Shown: in pieces, positions 38,028 through 47,356 of the stretch | Layout: each line of letters starts with the position of its first letter | How positions within the stretch are numbered: position 1 is the stretch's first letter | Program-made: the position numbers and the translations under genes | The notes under the pieces: model-generated | The model's input: the letters and a program-made list of their open reading frames with translations, nothing else | Database searches by the model: none | What the model was told of the DNA's origin: nothing | Origin: Rhizobium sp. SL86 | GTDB lineage: Bacteria > Pseudomonadota > Alphaproteobacteria > Rhizobiales > Rhizobiaceae | Assembly (NCBI RefSeq): GCF_026672545.1 | Contig: NZ_JAPPRJ010000002.1 | Span: forward strand, 509,001-573,000 | Direction of reading: 5' to 3' | DNA: 64,000 nucleotides

Positions 38028-38231
38028 GCGCCTGATCCTAGGCGGATTGCTTGTGAAGGCAAGCGCTCATCGATCCGCCACCCACGCGCGAAAAACGCAT
38101 AGGGTGATGCCGTCACCTCATACGATTGCGGCAATGTCAAAGGGCGCTATCGTTTCGCCAACACAAAGAGAAAAAGGGGTTCCAAACCATGATCATCGAC
38201 TGTCCCATGATGGCCTGCGGGACGTGACAAG
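38028..38231. promoter_or_regulatory. divergent promoter region of LysR and dipeptide operon
   Basis: 204-bp gap. It holds ATTGCGGCAAT, a perfect 11-bp palindrome (38125-38135), and GCTTG-N6-CAAGC (38049-38064), either of which could be a LysR site. Close to the permease there is a short ORF with its own Shine-Dalgarno, listed separately. The -35/-10 elements are not clear. Confidence 0.4.
38189..38227 (+). CDS. possible 12-codon leader ORF before dipeptide permease
   Basis: ATG at 38189 opens a 12-residue frame (MIIDCPMMACGT) ending in TGA four bases before the permease GTG. AAAAAGGGG (38171-38179) sits nine bases before this ATG, a better ribosome site than anything directly before the GTG, so translation of the permease may depend on coupling to this leader. 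The frame differs from the permease frame. Too short to be sure it is translated. Confidence 0.3.
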   Translation: MIIDCPMMACGT

Positions 38232-39206
38232 GTGAGCGTCTTCATCATCCGTCGGTTGATGCAGAGCATCGCCGTTCTGTTCGTGACCGCTGTCGTTGTT
38301 TTCCTCGGGGTCTATGCCATCGGTGATCCTGTCGAGATGTTGATCTCTCCGGATGCCAGTCCCGCCGAACGCGCCCAGGTGATTGCCTCGCTCGGCCTCG
38401 ACCGACCTATGTGGCAGCAGTTCCTGACCTTTCTCTGGAACGCCGTTCACGGGGACCTCGGGCGCTCCTTCGTTTTCAACCGGCCAACCATCAGCCTCAT
38501 CCTCGAACGGCTGCCGGCGACGCTGGAATTGACGCTGACGGCCCTCGTCATCGCGCTTGCCATCGGCATTCCCCTCGGATTGATCTCGGGGCTGAAGCCG
38601 AACAGCGCCACGGACGAAGCCATCATGACCGGTTCCATTCTCGGCTTCTCGCTGCCGAGTTTCTGGCAAGGCATGATGCTGATCATGATCTTTTCCATCT
38701 GGCTGGGCTGGCTCCCGTCCACTGGGCGGGGCGAACTCGGATCCTTTCTGGGCATTCAGTCGAGTTTCTTCACACTGGACGGTCTCACCCATCTGATCCT
38801 GCCAGCGATCAACCTGTCTTTGTTCAAACTGTCGCTCGTCATCCGTCTGACGCGCACCGGTGTGCGTGAAACCATGCCGCTCGATTTCGTCAAGTTCGCC
38901 CGCGCCAAGGGCATTTCGGAACGCCGCATCGTCTTCGTCCATGTGCTGAAGAACATTCTCATTCCCCTCGTCACGGTCATCGGCATGGAACTCGGCAGCA
39001 TGCTGGCCTTCGCCGTCGTCACCGAAACGATCTTCGCCTGGCCCGGCATCGGCAAGCTGCTGATCGATTCCATCATGCGCCTCGATCGCCCGGTCGTCGT
39101 CGCTTACCTGCTGGTCATCGTCAGCCTGTTCATCCTCATCAATTTCGTGGTCGACATTCTCTATTCGCTGATCGACCCGCGCGTACGGCTGGGAGAACAG
39201 TCATGA
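38232..39206 (+). CDS. dipeptide/oligopeptide ABC transporter permease (DppB-like)
   Basis: 324-aa permease beginning VSVFIIRRLMQSIAVLFVTAVVVFLGVYAIGDPV (GTG start). DppB features are IASLGLDRPMWQQF, GDLGRSFVFNRP, the EAA-type loop KFARAKGISERRIVFVHVLKN and the ending DILYSLIDPRVRLGEQS. First structural gene of the operon; the stop overlaps the DppC-like start by four bases. Confidence 0.93.
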   Translation: MSVFIIRRLMQSIAVLFVTAVVVFLGVYAIGDPVEMLISPDASPAERAQVIASLGLDRPMWQQFLTFLWNAVHGDLGRSFVFNRPTISLILERLPATLELTLTALVIALAIGIPLGLISGLKPNSATDEAIMTGSILGFSLPSFWQGMMLIMIFSIWLGWLPSTGRGELGSFLGIQSSFFTLDGLTHLILPAINLSLFKLSLVIRLTRTGVRETMPLDFVKFARAKGISERRIVFVHVLKNILIPLVTVIGMELGSMLAFAVVTETIFAWPGIGKLLIDSIMRLDRPVVVAYLLVIVSLFILINFVVDILYSLIDPRVRLGEQS

Positions 39207-40105
39207 CAGCCTTGTCCTTTCTCCTCAGAGACGAAACGACCACGGGTCGCCTGCTGCGCGGCATCGCCACCAGCCCCAAGGCATTGGTCGCCACCGTCGT
39301 CTGTCTTCTTCTTTTCCTGGCGGCACTCGTCGGTCCCTGGATCACGCCGCAAAACCCCTATGATCTCGCCGTGCTGGACATTCTCGATGCCAAGCTTCCG
39401 CCTGGCTCGGAAAGCATGAACGGCATGGTCTACTGGCTGGGCACGGACGGCCAAGGCCGCGACATGCTCTCGGCGATGATCTACGGCCTGCGCACCAGCA
39501 TCGGCGTCGGCGTCTTCTCCGGCATCGTCGCACTGGTCATCGGCACCATCCTCGGGCTGATCGCCGCCTATTATGGTGGACGGATCGACGCGCTGATCAT
39601 GCGCATCGTCGACCTGATGCTCGGTCTGCCGACCATCCTGGTGGCGCTGATGCTGCTGGCGCTTCTCGGCCAGGGGCTCTGGAAGGTGATCTTCGCCCTC
39701 GTTCTGGTGCAATGGGCAACCTTTGCCCGCTCGGCCCGCAGCGCGGCTTTGGTGGAAAAGAACAAGGATTATGTCGAAGCCGCCGTGACCCTCGGTATCG
39801 GCACGCCGCGTATCCTGTTCGGCCATCTTCTGCCGAACTGCCTGCCGCCATTGATCGTCATCGGCATGCTGCAGGTGGCGAATGCGATCTCCGCCGAGGC
39901 AACACTCTCTTTCCTCGGCATCGGCCTTCCGATCACCGAACCCTCGCTTGGGCTGCTGATCGCCAACGGTTACCAGGTGCTGATGTCCGGCGAATACTGG
40001 ATCAGCGTCTATCCAGGGCTTCTGCTTCTGCTGCTGGTCTTCTCGATCAACATCACCGGTGACCGCTGCCGCGAAATCCTCAATCCCCGTCTGGGCGAAA
40101 GGTAA
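39203..40105 (+). CDS. dipeptide/oligopeptide ABC transporter permease (DppC-like)
   Basis: 300-aa permease with long N-terminal hydrophobic segment (VATVVCLLLFLAALVGPWITPQNPY), LGTDGQGRDMLSAMIYGLRTS motif and EAAVTLGIGTPRILFGHLLPN EAA loop. Ends in ITGDRCREILNPRLGER, a usual DppC terminus. ATGA overlap with the gene before; five-base gap to the ATPase gene. Confidence 0.93.
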   Translation: MTALSFLLRDETTTGRLLRGIATSPKALVATVVCLLLFLAALVGPWITPQNPYDLAVLDILDAKLPPGSESMNGMVYWLGTDGQGRDMLSAMIYGLRTSIGVGVFSGIVALVIGTILGLIAAYYGGRIDALIMRIVDLMLGLPTILVALMLLALLGQGLWKVIFALVLVQWATFARSARSAALVEKNKDYVEAAVTLGIGTPRILFGHLLPNCLPPLIVIGMLQVANAISAEATLSFLGIGLPITEPSLGLLIANGYQVLMSGEYWISVYPGLLLLLLVFSINITGDRCREILNPRLGER

Positions 40106-40110
40106 GCGCC

Positions 40111-41085
40111 ATGACGCAGCCCGTTCTCGAAGTTACGAATCTCTCCACCCATTTCCCCACCCGGCGGGGCGTCATCAAGGCCGTTGACGAGGTCAGCTTC
40201 ACCGTCGGACAACGCGAAATCGTCGGGCTGGTCGGCGAATCCGGATCCGGCAAGTCGATCACCGGTTTCTCCGTCCTGGGCCTCGTCGATCCGCCGGGTC
40301 GTGTCGTCTCCGGCAGCATCCGCTTTCAGGGCGAAGAACTGACGCAGCTTCCGCAAAAGGCGATGCGTGCCATCCGCGGCAAGCGGATCGCGATGATCTT
40401 CCAGGATCCAATGATGACGCTCAATCCGGTGCTCTCCATCGGAACGCAGATGGTCGAGGCGGTTCTGGCGCATGACAGGGTCAGCCGGACGGAGGCCCGC
40501 AACCGCGCTCGCGACGCGCTCGGCATGGTGGGCATCCCTTCCCCGGAGGAGCGGCTGGATGCCTATCCGCATCAGTTTTCCGGCGGTATGCGGCAGCGCG
40601 TCGCGATTGCGATCGCGCTTCTGCACCGACCCGACCTCATCATTGCCGACGAACCGACGACCGCACTCGACGTGACGATCCAGTCGCAGATCCTTTATGA
40701 GATCAAGCGGCTGGCGCAGGAGTTCTCGATGGCGCTGGTGTGGATCAGCCACGACCTCGGCGTCGTGGCAGCGCTGGCGGACCGGGTTCTCGTCATGTAT
40801 GCGGGCCGGATCGTCGAGGCCGGTCCAGTCGAGGATGTGCTGTCACAGCCGGCGCATCCCTACACGCTGGGGCTGATGCAGGCGATCCCGTCGGCGGTGC
40901 CGCGCGGCGAACCGCTGCGCCCGATCCCCGGCATGGCGCCGTCGCCGCTGGCGCGTCCCTCCGGCTGTTCGTTTCGCGACCGTTGCCAGCGGGCGACCGA
41001 GATCTGTTCGGCCGAGCCGCGGCTCGACATTCTCGCCGACCGCGAATGGCGCTGTTTTCATCCAAATGAGGGGAGGGCAGCATGA
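40111..41085 (+). CDS. dipeptide/oligopeptide ABC transporter ATP-binding protein (DppD-like)
   Basis: 324-aa ATPase. Walker [10 protein letters not shown] near 44-52, signature [16 protein letters not shown], Walker [17 protein letters not shown], and the C-terminal oligopeptide domain [11 protein letters not shown] followed by a cysteine-containing [15 protein letters not shown] segment that binds an Fe-S cluster in some DppD proteins. Overlaps the DppF-like start by four bases. Confidence 0.94.
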   Translation: MTQPVLEVTNLSTHFPTRRGVIKAVDEVSFTVGQREIVGLVGESGSGKSITGFSVLGLVDPPGRVVSGSIRFQGEELTQLPQKAMRAIRGKRIAMIFQDPMMTLNPVLSIGTQMVEAVLAHDRVSRTEARNRARDALGMVGIPSPEERLDAYPHQFSGGMRQRVAIAIALLHRPDLIIADEPTTALDVTIQSQILYEIKRLAQEFSMALVWISHDLGVVAALADRVLVMYAGRIVEAGPVEDVLSQPAHPYTLGLMQAIPSAVPRGEPLRPIPGMAPSPLARPSGCSFRDRCQRATEICSAEPRLDILADREWRCFHPNEGRAA

Positions 41086-42122
41086 TGGGCACCCCGCTGA
41101 TCGAAGCGAAGAATGTTAGCCGCCGCTTTTCCCGCAAACTCGACTATGCGGAAAAGATTGCCCGCGCGTTCGGTGCCAATCTGTCGGAAAAGACGGTGCA
41201 TGCCGTCGATGAGGTGAACCTTGCCGTTCACAGCGGCGAGGTGGTGGGGCTGGTTGGGGAATCCGGCTGCGGGAAGTCCACGCTTGGCCGCGTGATGGCC
41301 GGCATCATGCCGGCGAGTGGCGGCGAGGTGCGCTGGAAGGGACGAGAGCTTGCTGGCCTCAAGGGGCCCGACAAGCGGCAGGCGCGGCTTGCCGCCCAGA
41401 TGATCTTTCAGGACCCGATGTCGACGCTCAATCCGCGTAAGCGGGTAATCGACATCATCGGCGAAGCACCGCTCGTCCATGGTCTCGTCACCCGTCCGGC
41501 GCTTCGCGATTACGTGGCGGACCTGGCTCAGCGCGTCGGCCTCGACCCATCCTATCTCGATCGTTATCCGCACCAGTTTTCCGGCGGACAGCGCCAGCGT
41601 ATCGGCATTGCGCGCGCGCTTGCCGTCAAGCCTGAACTGATCGTCTGCGACGAATCCGTTGCGGCCCTCGACGTCTCGATCCAGGCCCAGATCCTCAACC
41701 TGTTCATGGATCTGAGAAAAGAGTTCGGCCTGACCTATCTCTTCATCAGCCATGACCTCGGGGTCGTCAAACATATCTGCGACCGCGTGGTGGTGATGTA
41801 TCTCGGGCGCATCGTCGAAACGGGCACGCCGGACGAGCTCTTTTCCAACCCGAAACACCCCTATACGCGGGCCCTGATCCGCGAATTGCCGAGCATCAGC
41901 GACAGGCGGCGCGACTTCACGCCGGTGAAGGGCGAAATCCCGTCACCGCTTCATCCGCCGTCCGGCTGCCATTTCCACCCGCGCTGTCCGCATGCCTTCG
42001 CCCGCTGCCAACAGGAAAGACCCCTGCTGCAGGAGACCGGGCCGGGGCAGGCGAGCGCCTGCCACCTGAATGACGAACCGAGCCCGGCAGCAAGAACCGG
42101 GACCTTCAGCACCGTCAGTTAA
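41082..42122 (+). CDS. dipeptide/oligopeptide ABC transporter ATP-binding protein (DppF-like)
   Basis: 346-aa ATPase. Walker A GESGCGKSTLG, signature [17 protein letters not shown], Walker B LIVCDESVAALDVSIQ. C-terminal YTRALIRELPSISDRR and a CHFHPRCPHAFARCQQE segment with spaced cysteines like DppD. Separate D and F genes contrast with the fused ATPases of the two other peptide systems in the window. Confidence 0.94.
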   Translation: MMGTPLIEAKNVSRRFSRKLDYAEKIARAFGANLSEKTVHAVDEVNLAVHSGEVVGLVGESGCGKSTLGRVMAGIMPASGGEVRWKGRELAGLKGPDKRQARLAAQMIFQDPMSTLNPRKRVIDIIGEAPLVHGLVTRPALRDYVADLAQRVGLDPSYLDRYPHQFSGGQRQRIGIARALAVKPELIVCDESVAALDVSIQAQILNLFMDLRKEFGLTYLFISHDLGVVKHICDRVVVMYLGRIVETGTPDELFSNPKHPYTRALIRELPSISDRRRDFTPVKGEIPSPLHPPSGCHFHPRCPHAFARCQQERPLLQETGPGQASACHLNDEPSPAARTGTFSTVS

Positions 42123-42142
42123 CCGAGAGAGGAACCTGAACC

Positions 42143-43717
42143 ATGTACCGCAAGACCTTTTATGCCGCGATGATCGCCAGCACGATGCTCGCCTCATCGA
42201 TTGCATCCGCCGCCACCCTGACGATCGGCAGCGCGACCGAGCCGTCGTCCATCGATCCACAGTTCTCGCGCACGGGCAACAACCAGAATGTTGCCATGCA
42301 GATTTTCGATCGCCTGCTGGAAACCGATACCACGATCGGCATCCACCCCGCCCTAGCCGTCTCCTGGAAAAACATGGATCCTCTTACCTGGCAGGTGAAG
42401 CTGCGCGAGGGTGTGAAGTTCCACGACGGTTCGCCGCTGACGGCAGAGGACGTGATCTTCTCCCTCACCCGCGCCAAGAATATTCCGAACAGCCCGGCGC
42501 CCTTCTCCGGCAATGTCGCGGCCATCGCCAGCATGACGGCGGTCGATCCCCTGACCATCGAGTTCAAGACGAAGAAGCCGACGCCGGATTTCATCGAGCA
42601 GGTGGGTTTCGTCTATATCGTCAGCAAGAAGGCGGCTGAAAATGCCACGATCGAGGATTTCAACAGCGGCAAGGCGGCAATCGGCACCGGCGCCTACAAG
42701 TTCAAGTCCTGGACGCCGGGCGACAACCTGTCGCTCACGCGCAATGACGATTTCTGGGGCAAAAAGCAGGACTTTGACAACGTCGTCATCAAGTTCATCT
42801 CCAATGACGCGTCTCGCGTGGCGGCATTGCGCTCGGGCGCGGTCGACCTGATTGATGCGGTTCCGCCGGGCGATGTGAAGACGCTGTCGTCGATCTCCGG
42901 CCTGAAGGTCTTCTCCATTCCTTCGGCACGGTTGATCTACCTCGCGCTCGACAGTTCCCGCGACCAGTCCCCCTTCGTCACGGACAAGGATGGCAAGCCG
43001 CTGGCGAAGAACCCGCTGAAGGACAAGAATGTCCGCATTGCCTTGTCCGAACTGATCAACCGTCAGCTGATCGTCGATCGCATCCTGGATGGTTCCGGCG
43101 AACCCGCAGGCCAGCTTGTGCCGCCCGGCGTTGCCGGCAATGAACCGCTGATTGCCGCGCCCGCCTATGCGCCGGAAGATGCCAAGAAGCGCCTCGCCGC
43201 AGCTGGTTATGCCGATGGCTTTGGCATCACGCTGCATACGTCGAACGACCGTTTCCCCGGAGATGCGGAGACCGCACAGGCGCTCGGCCAGATGTTTGCG
43301 CGCGGCGGACTGAAGGTGAACGGCGTGGTGGCGCAGCCCTACAATGTCTACACGAAGGGTGCCTCGGCGCAGGAATTCAGCGCCTTCATCTTCTCGCTCG
43401 GCAACTCCACGCCGACCTCTGCCACGGGCCTGCGCAATCTGCTGATGACCAACAACAAGGAGGCGGGCACCGGTTCCTTCAACCGCGTTCGCTACAGCGA
43501 CCCGACCTTCGACCAGATGATGCAGGAGGCGATGGGGGAATTCGACGCCGACAAGCGCATTGCCCTGCTGCAGCAGGCAACGACCTACGTGTTCCAGGAC
43601 ATGCCGATCATTCCGCTCTTTTGGCAGAAGGTGCACTGGGCCGGCAAGGCCACGCTCGCCTATGACGCGAACATGACCGAAGACACCAGCGCGACGCTGA
43701 CCAAACTCGCGAAATAA
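42143..43717 (+). CDS. dipeptide/oligopeptide ABC transporter substrate-binding protein
   Basis: 524-aa SBP5 protein with Sec leader (about 1-24, ending ASA-ATLTIGS). SBP5 motifs are ATEPSSIDPQFSRTGNNQ and WKNMDPLTWQVKLREGVKFHDGSPLTAEDVIFSL. Twenty bases downstream of the ATPase gene. As the third type of peptide SBP in the window it defines a distinct uptake specificity; the hydrolases that follow suggest proline-containing or otherwise modified peptides (inference). Confidence 0.93.
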   Translation: MYRKTFYAAMIASTMLASSIASAATLTIGSATEPSSIDPQFSRTGNNQNVAMQIFDRLLETDTTIGIHPALAVSWKNMDPLTWQVKLREGVKFHDGSPLTAEDVIFSLTRAKNIPNSPAPFSGNVAAIASMTAVDPLTIEFKTKKPTPDFIEQVGFVYIVSKKAAENATIEDFNSGKAAIGTGAYKFKSWTPGDNLSLTRNDDFWGKKQDFDNVVIKFISNDASRVAALRSGAVDLIDAVPPGDVKTLSSISGLKVFSIPSARLIYLALDSSRDQSPFVTDKDGKPLAKNPLKDKNVRIALSELINRQLIVDRILDGSGEPAGQLVPPGVAGNEPLIAAPAYAPEDAKKRLAAAGYADGFGITLHTSNDRFPGDAETAQALGQMFARGGLKVNGVVAQPYNVYTKGASAQEFSAFIFSLGNSTPTSATGLRNLLMTNNKEAGTGSFNRVRYSDPTFDQMMQEAMGEFDADKRIALLQQATTYVFQDMPIIPLFWQKVHWAGKATLAYDANMTEDTSATLTKLAK

Positions 43718-43723
43718 CCTCTC

Positions 43724-43760
43724 GGCGGGCGCTGTTGGCGCGGCGTCCGCCTTTCTCTCT
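43724..43760 (+). terminator. hairpin with T-rich tail between binding protein and hydrolase
   Basis: GGCGG (43724-43728) and CCGCC (43747-43751) can pair around a second GCGC/GCGC stem, and TTTCTCTCT follows. In an operon gap this may be a partial terminator that raises transporter relative to hydrolase expression. Confidence 0.4.
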
Positions 43761-43778
43761 GACATCAAGGACTGCACG

Positions 43779-45704
43779 ATGACTATGCTGGCGTCTTCCG
43801 GCTTGGAGGCGATTGCCGACGACGTACTTGTGGAACGCGACGTGATGGTGGCGATGCGCGACGGCGTGCGTCTGGCGACCGACGTCTACCGGCCGGCCTC
43901 CGGTGGCCGGGCGCTCGCAACAAAACTGCCCGCCATCCTGGAGCGAACGCCTTACGGCAAACGCGAACGATCCCGCTCGGAGATCGAGGTGGGCATGGTG
44001 AGCCCGATGCGTCGCGATGAGGTCGCAACGCACTTCGTGCGCGCCGGTTATGTCGTGGTCTACCAGGATTGCCGTGGTCGCTACGGCTCGGAAGGGGAGT
44101 TTTCCAAATACATATCGGAGGCTGCCGATGGTTTCGATACGGCAGAATGGCTTGTCGCTCAGGACTGGTCGAACGGCCGCTTCGGCACGATGGGGCTCTC
44201 CTATGCCGCTCATACCCAGGCGGCGCTCGCCTGCCTCAATCCGCCGGGATTGGCCTGTATGGTGATGGATTCGGGCGGCTTTTCCAACGCCTTTCAGTGC
44301 GGTATCCGCCAGGGCGGCGCCTTCGAACTGAAACAGGCCACCTGGGCTTACAACAATGCCCGAGAGGCCGCCGATGGTCTGGTGCGATCCGCCATCGAGG
44401 CGGAGGATATCCGCGCCTGGTTTCGCGCCATGCCCTGGAGCGAAGGCATTTCGCCCATCCGCGAGGCACCGGAATATGAAGCCTATCTGCTCGACCAGTG
44501 GCGCAGCGGCACCTTTGACGACAGCTGGCGTCGGGTCGGGCTCTACATGGAAGGTTCGTATGCGACGTTTCCGGAGGTGCCGGTGGTGCTGATGTCGAGC
44601 TGGTATGATGCCTATGTCAAATCGACACTCGACAACTTTGCTGGCCTGTCGAACGGGCGCCGGCCGCTGTCTTTGATCATGGGCCCCTGGCTTCACGGCA
44701 ACCGCAACAGCACGTTCGCCGGTGATGTTTCGTTCGGACCGGAGGCGCCGATCGGCGGCCAGGTCGCGGAAAGCTGGCTCGATTTCCGCCGCCGGTGGTT
44801 TGATCGCTGGCTGAAGGGCGAGGTGCCGAGCGGCAAGGAGGAACCTACCGTGCGGTATTTCCTGATGGGTGGTGGTTCCGGCTCGAAGAACGAGCAGGGA
44901 CGTCTTGAGCATGGCGGCCGCTGGTGCATGGCATCCGAATGGCCGCTGCCGGATGCGTCCACGCAGTCGTTTTACCTGCACAAGGGCGGCCGGCTGCGGT
45001 TAACCGAACCGGCGGGCGAGGGCACCGCGTTCACCTATGATTTCGACCCGAGCAATCCGGTGCCGACCATCGGTGGATCACTCACCAGCGGCCAGCCGAT
45101 CTTTGAAGGCGGCGGTTTCGATCAGCGCGAAGCGGAGCGCTTCTTCGGCTGCCGCAATCTTGGTCTCCCGCTGTCGGCGCGGCCGGACGTTTTGTCCTTC
45201 GAGACGGAGCCGCTTGGCGAAGATCTCGCCGTCATCGGTCCGGTCACCATCGAGCTGCATGTGAGCTCCAGCGCACCCGATACCGATTTCACTGCCAAGC
45301 TCATCGATGTCTATCCGCCGAGCAAAGACTATCCGCTGGGTTTTGCGCTCAACATTACCGATGGCATTTTCCGCTGCCGGTACCGGGATTCCTTCGAGGC
45401 GCCGCGTGCGATCGAACCTGGGGAGGTCTTTGAGATTACCATCGAACCCTTTGCAACGGCCAATCTCTTCAAGAAGGGACATCGGATCCGCCTGGATATC
45501 TCCTCGTCAAACTTTCCGAAGTATGATGTCAATCCGAACACCTTCGCACCGGAAGGAACGGGACGGGGCAAGCAGATTGCCCGCAACACCGTGTTCAGCA
45601 GTCGTGAGCGGCCATCGCATCTGGTGCTGACGGTCGTTCCCGCCCATCGTATAACGCCGCTGAAACCGGGTTCGACGAAGAACAAGAGCACGTTGCCCGC
45701 ATGA
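43779..45704 (+). CDS. CocE/NonD family hydrolase (S15-like alpha/beta hydrolase)
   Basis: 641-aa serine hydrolase related to Xaa-Pro dipeptidyl peptidase, cocaine esterase and glutaryl-7-ACA acylase. N-terminal catalytic domain includes VMVAMRDGVRLATDVYRP (residues 22-39), QDCRGRYGSEGEF and the nucleophile motif GLSYAAH with Ser141 (the last Gly of GxSYxG is Ala here). Asp near 275 (SSWYDAYV) and His near 305 (GPWLHGN) complete the triad. The C-terminal jelly-roll (PDVLSFETEPLGEDLAVIGPV ... RIRLDISSSNFPKYDVNPN) is typical. No signal peptide, so it acts on imported substrate in the cytoplasm. The stop overlaps the CapA-like start by four bases. Confidence 0.9.
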   Translation: MTMLASSGLEAIADDVLVERDVMVAMRDGVRLATDVYRPASGGRALATKLPAILERTPYGKRERSRSEIEVGMVSPMRRDEVATHFVRAGYVVVYQDCRGRYGSEGEFSKYISEAADGFDTAEWLVAQDWSNGRFGTMGLSYAAHTQAALACLNPPGLACMVMDSGGFSNAFQCGIRQGGAFELKQATWAYNNAREAADGLVRSAIEAEDIRAWFRAMPWSEGISPIREAPEYEAYLLDQWRSGTFDDSWRRVGLYMEGSYATFPEVPVVLMSSWYDAYVKSTLDNFAGLSNGRRPLSLIMGPWLHGNRNSTFAGDVSFGPEAPIGGQVAESWLDFRRRWFDRWLKGEVPSGKEEPTVRYFLMGGGSGSKNEQGRLEHGGRWCMASEWPLPDASTQSFYLHKGGRLRLTEPAGEGTAFTYDFDPSNPVPTIGGSLTSGQPIFEGGGFDQREAERFFGCRNLGLPLSARPDVLSFETEPLGEDLAVIGPVTIELHVSSSAPDTDFTAKLIDVYPPSKDYPLGFALNITDGIFRCRYRDSFEAPRAIEPGEVFEITIEPFATANLFKKGHRIRLDISSSNFPKYDVNPNTFAPEGTGRGKQIARNTVFSSRERPSHLVLTVVPAHRITPLKPGSTKNKSTLPA

Positions 45705-46840
45705 GCGTGACCATCGCCATCACCGGCCAGGCCCTCATCCACGAACCGCTTTGCATGGACGGCGCGGAGGCGGCAGCGGTTTGCGATTTCCTTAAGGCTG
45801 ACGCGACGATCGGCAATTTTGAAGGTGTCGTGGAAGCGACCGGCGCCTGGCCGACGAAAACGAAAACCGTGCACGCCGTGAAGGAAACGGCCGTCGCCTC
45901 CCTGGCCACCCTCGGCTTCACGGCCATGGCGCATGCCAATAACCACGCGTTTGATCTGGGGCCGCCCGGAATCGCCGCCACGCATGACGTAATGCAGCGC
46001 CACAACATCCGGCTTGCGGGAAGCGGGGCAAATATCGCCGCGGCGTCGCGTCCTGTCGAATGGGCGGTCCGGCAACACAAATTCGCGCTCTTTTCGGTCG
46101 ATCTCGGTCCTCAGGGTGAGATCGTCTATGCCAGCGCGGACCGGGCGGGAATTGCGCCCTTGCGGATTCACCGCACGACGGCGCTGCCCGATCAGGACTA
46201 TGCGAGGCTGTTGGCGATCCACGAGGAGACCGGGGATGCGGCGCGTCTGGCGGCGAGGCGCAGGACGGGCTACAGCCCGTCCGTCCACGAGGGTTTCGAA
46301 GCCTTCGGCAGCCGGTTCGTGACCGGGGAGCGCGTGGAAGGCCGCTGGAGCGCGGATTCCGCAGACCTGGAGCGCCTGACGACGGCACTGCGCAATGCCA
46401 AAAGCCTTGGCCGGATCGTCATTCTTGCCCTGCACAACCACCACTGGGATGCGGATTGGGCGATGCCGCCGGGCTGGCTTGATCGCCTGGCCAGAGAACT
46501 GGTGGATGCGGGTGCCGACGTGATCGTTGGAACGGGCGCTCCGGTGATGCAACCGGTGCGCTTTTACCGCAACAGGGCGATCATGCCGGGCCTTGGAAAC
46601 TTCATCTTCCACACAGGTCGTGCCGATGTCTACGACGAAAAGCGGGTGGATGTCTGGCGCAGTGTCGCCGTGCGCCTCACGCTCGATGCTGGCGGTGCCA
46701 TGGAGGGCATCGAGATCCTGCCGATTCAGGCCGCGCGGCTGTCGGCCGATCCCCAATCTCCCAGACCGCTTGCCGGGGACGATGCGCATGAGATCCGCGA
46801 GCGCTTCATGTCCGGAACGTCCTCGCCGGTCGAAGCTTGA
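45701..46840 (+). CDS. CapA family protein (PGA_cap metallophosphatase-like fold)
   Basis: 379-aa member of the CapA/PgsA family, first known from poly-gamma-glutamate capsule synthesis. Conserved features are GNFEGVVE near 45, MAHANNHAFDLGPPGI near 80, VILALHNHHWD with clustered histidines near 247, and IVGTGAPVMQPV. No signal peptide or membrane anchor is seen, unlike capsule CapA, so it is probably cytoplasmic. Coupled by ATGA overlap to the CocE/NonD hydrolase in a peptide-uptake operon. It probably processes an imported gamma-linked or phosphorylated compound rather than building a capsule; true activity is unknown. Confidence 0.85.
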   Translation: MSVTIAITGQALIHEPLCMDGAEAAAVCDFLKADATIGNFEGVVEATGAWPTKTKTVHAVKETAVASLATLGFTAMAHANNHAFDLGPPGIAATHDVMQRHNIRLAGSGANIAAASRPVEWAVRQHKFALFSVDLGPQGEIVYASADRAGIAPLRIHRTTALPDQDYARLLAIHEETGDAARLAARRRTGYSPSVHEGFEAFGSRFVTGERVEGRWSADSADLERLTTALRNAKSLGRIVILALHNHHWDADWAMPPGWLDRLARELVDAGADVIVGTGAPVMQPVRFYRNRAIMPGLGNFIFHTGRADVYDEKRVDVWRSVAVRLTLDAGGAMEGIEILPIQAARLSADPQSPRPLAGDDAHEIRERFMSGTSSPVEA

Positions 46841-46929
46841 CGTTTGGCTGTGGGTTCGGCCTAATCCCGCGCGGCCATGTCCTTGGTCAGGACTTTTCAA
46901 CCACCTGCACATGAGATGATCTCAACGCC

Positions 46930-47349
46930 ATGGCACTGACACTTATCACGACGGACGTTGCCGCAGCGGAACACATCGCACGGATCGGAGAAAACCTCTC
47001 CGCCTTTAATGACCAGGATGTGGGAGCCTCCGAACGGCGCAGCCTGGCAGTCCTCGTGCGGGACGACGAGGAGAGGCTGGTTGCCGGTATCAACGGTTAT
47101 ACGGCCTGGGGATGGCTTTTTGTCCAGTGGCTGTGGGTGGAGGATGGGCAGCGCGGCCAGGGGCTGGCCGGGCGGATGCTGGAGGCGGCGGAAGAGGAGG
47201 CACGCCAACGCGGCTGTCACGGCGCGTGGATCGACACCTTCAACCCCGCCGCGGAAAAGGTCTATCGCCGGCAAGGGTTCGAGGTTTTTGGCGAACTGCC
47301 CGACTTCCCGCGCGGCCGCACGCGCAAGTTCCTGAAAAAGAGCCTCTGA
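46930..47349 (+). CDS. GNAT family N-acetyltransferase
   Basis: 139-aa acetyltransferase. Acetyl-CoA binding motif A is LWVEDGQRGQGLAGRMLEAAEEEA (about 75-98), followed by DTFNPAAEKVYRRQGFEVFGELPDFPRG. The acceptor substrate is not evident. It begins 89 bp after the CapA-like gene and ends eight bases before the convergent anmK stop. Confidence 0.88.
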   Translation: MALTLITTDVAAAEHIARIGENLSAFNDQDVGASERRSLAVLVRDDEERLVAGINGYTAWGWLFVQWLWVEDGQRGQGLAGRMLEAAEEEARQRGCHGAWIDTFNPAAEKVYRRQGFEVFGELPDFPRGRTRKFLKKSL

Positions 47350-47356
47350 GGGCCTC

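Noticed and set aside
42353-43777. Long leftward frame (474 codons) opposite the dipeptide-binding protein
   Set aside because: Antisense to a clear SBP5 gene. Arg/His/Gly-rich composition without any family motif is typical of high-GC shadow frames.
43608-44981. Long leftward frame (457 codons) opposite the CocE/NonD hydrolase
   Set aside because: Shadow of a well-supported gene with intact catalytic motifs; no recognisable domain in the antisense product.
45329-46912. Long leftward frame (527 codons) opposite the hydrolase and CapA-like genes
   Set aside because: Antisense to two overlapping, motif-bearing genes; no domain visible.
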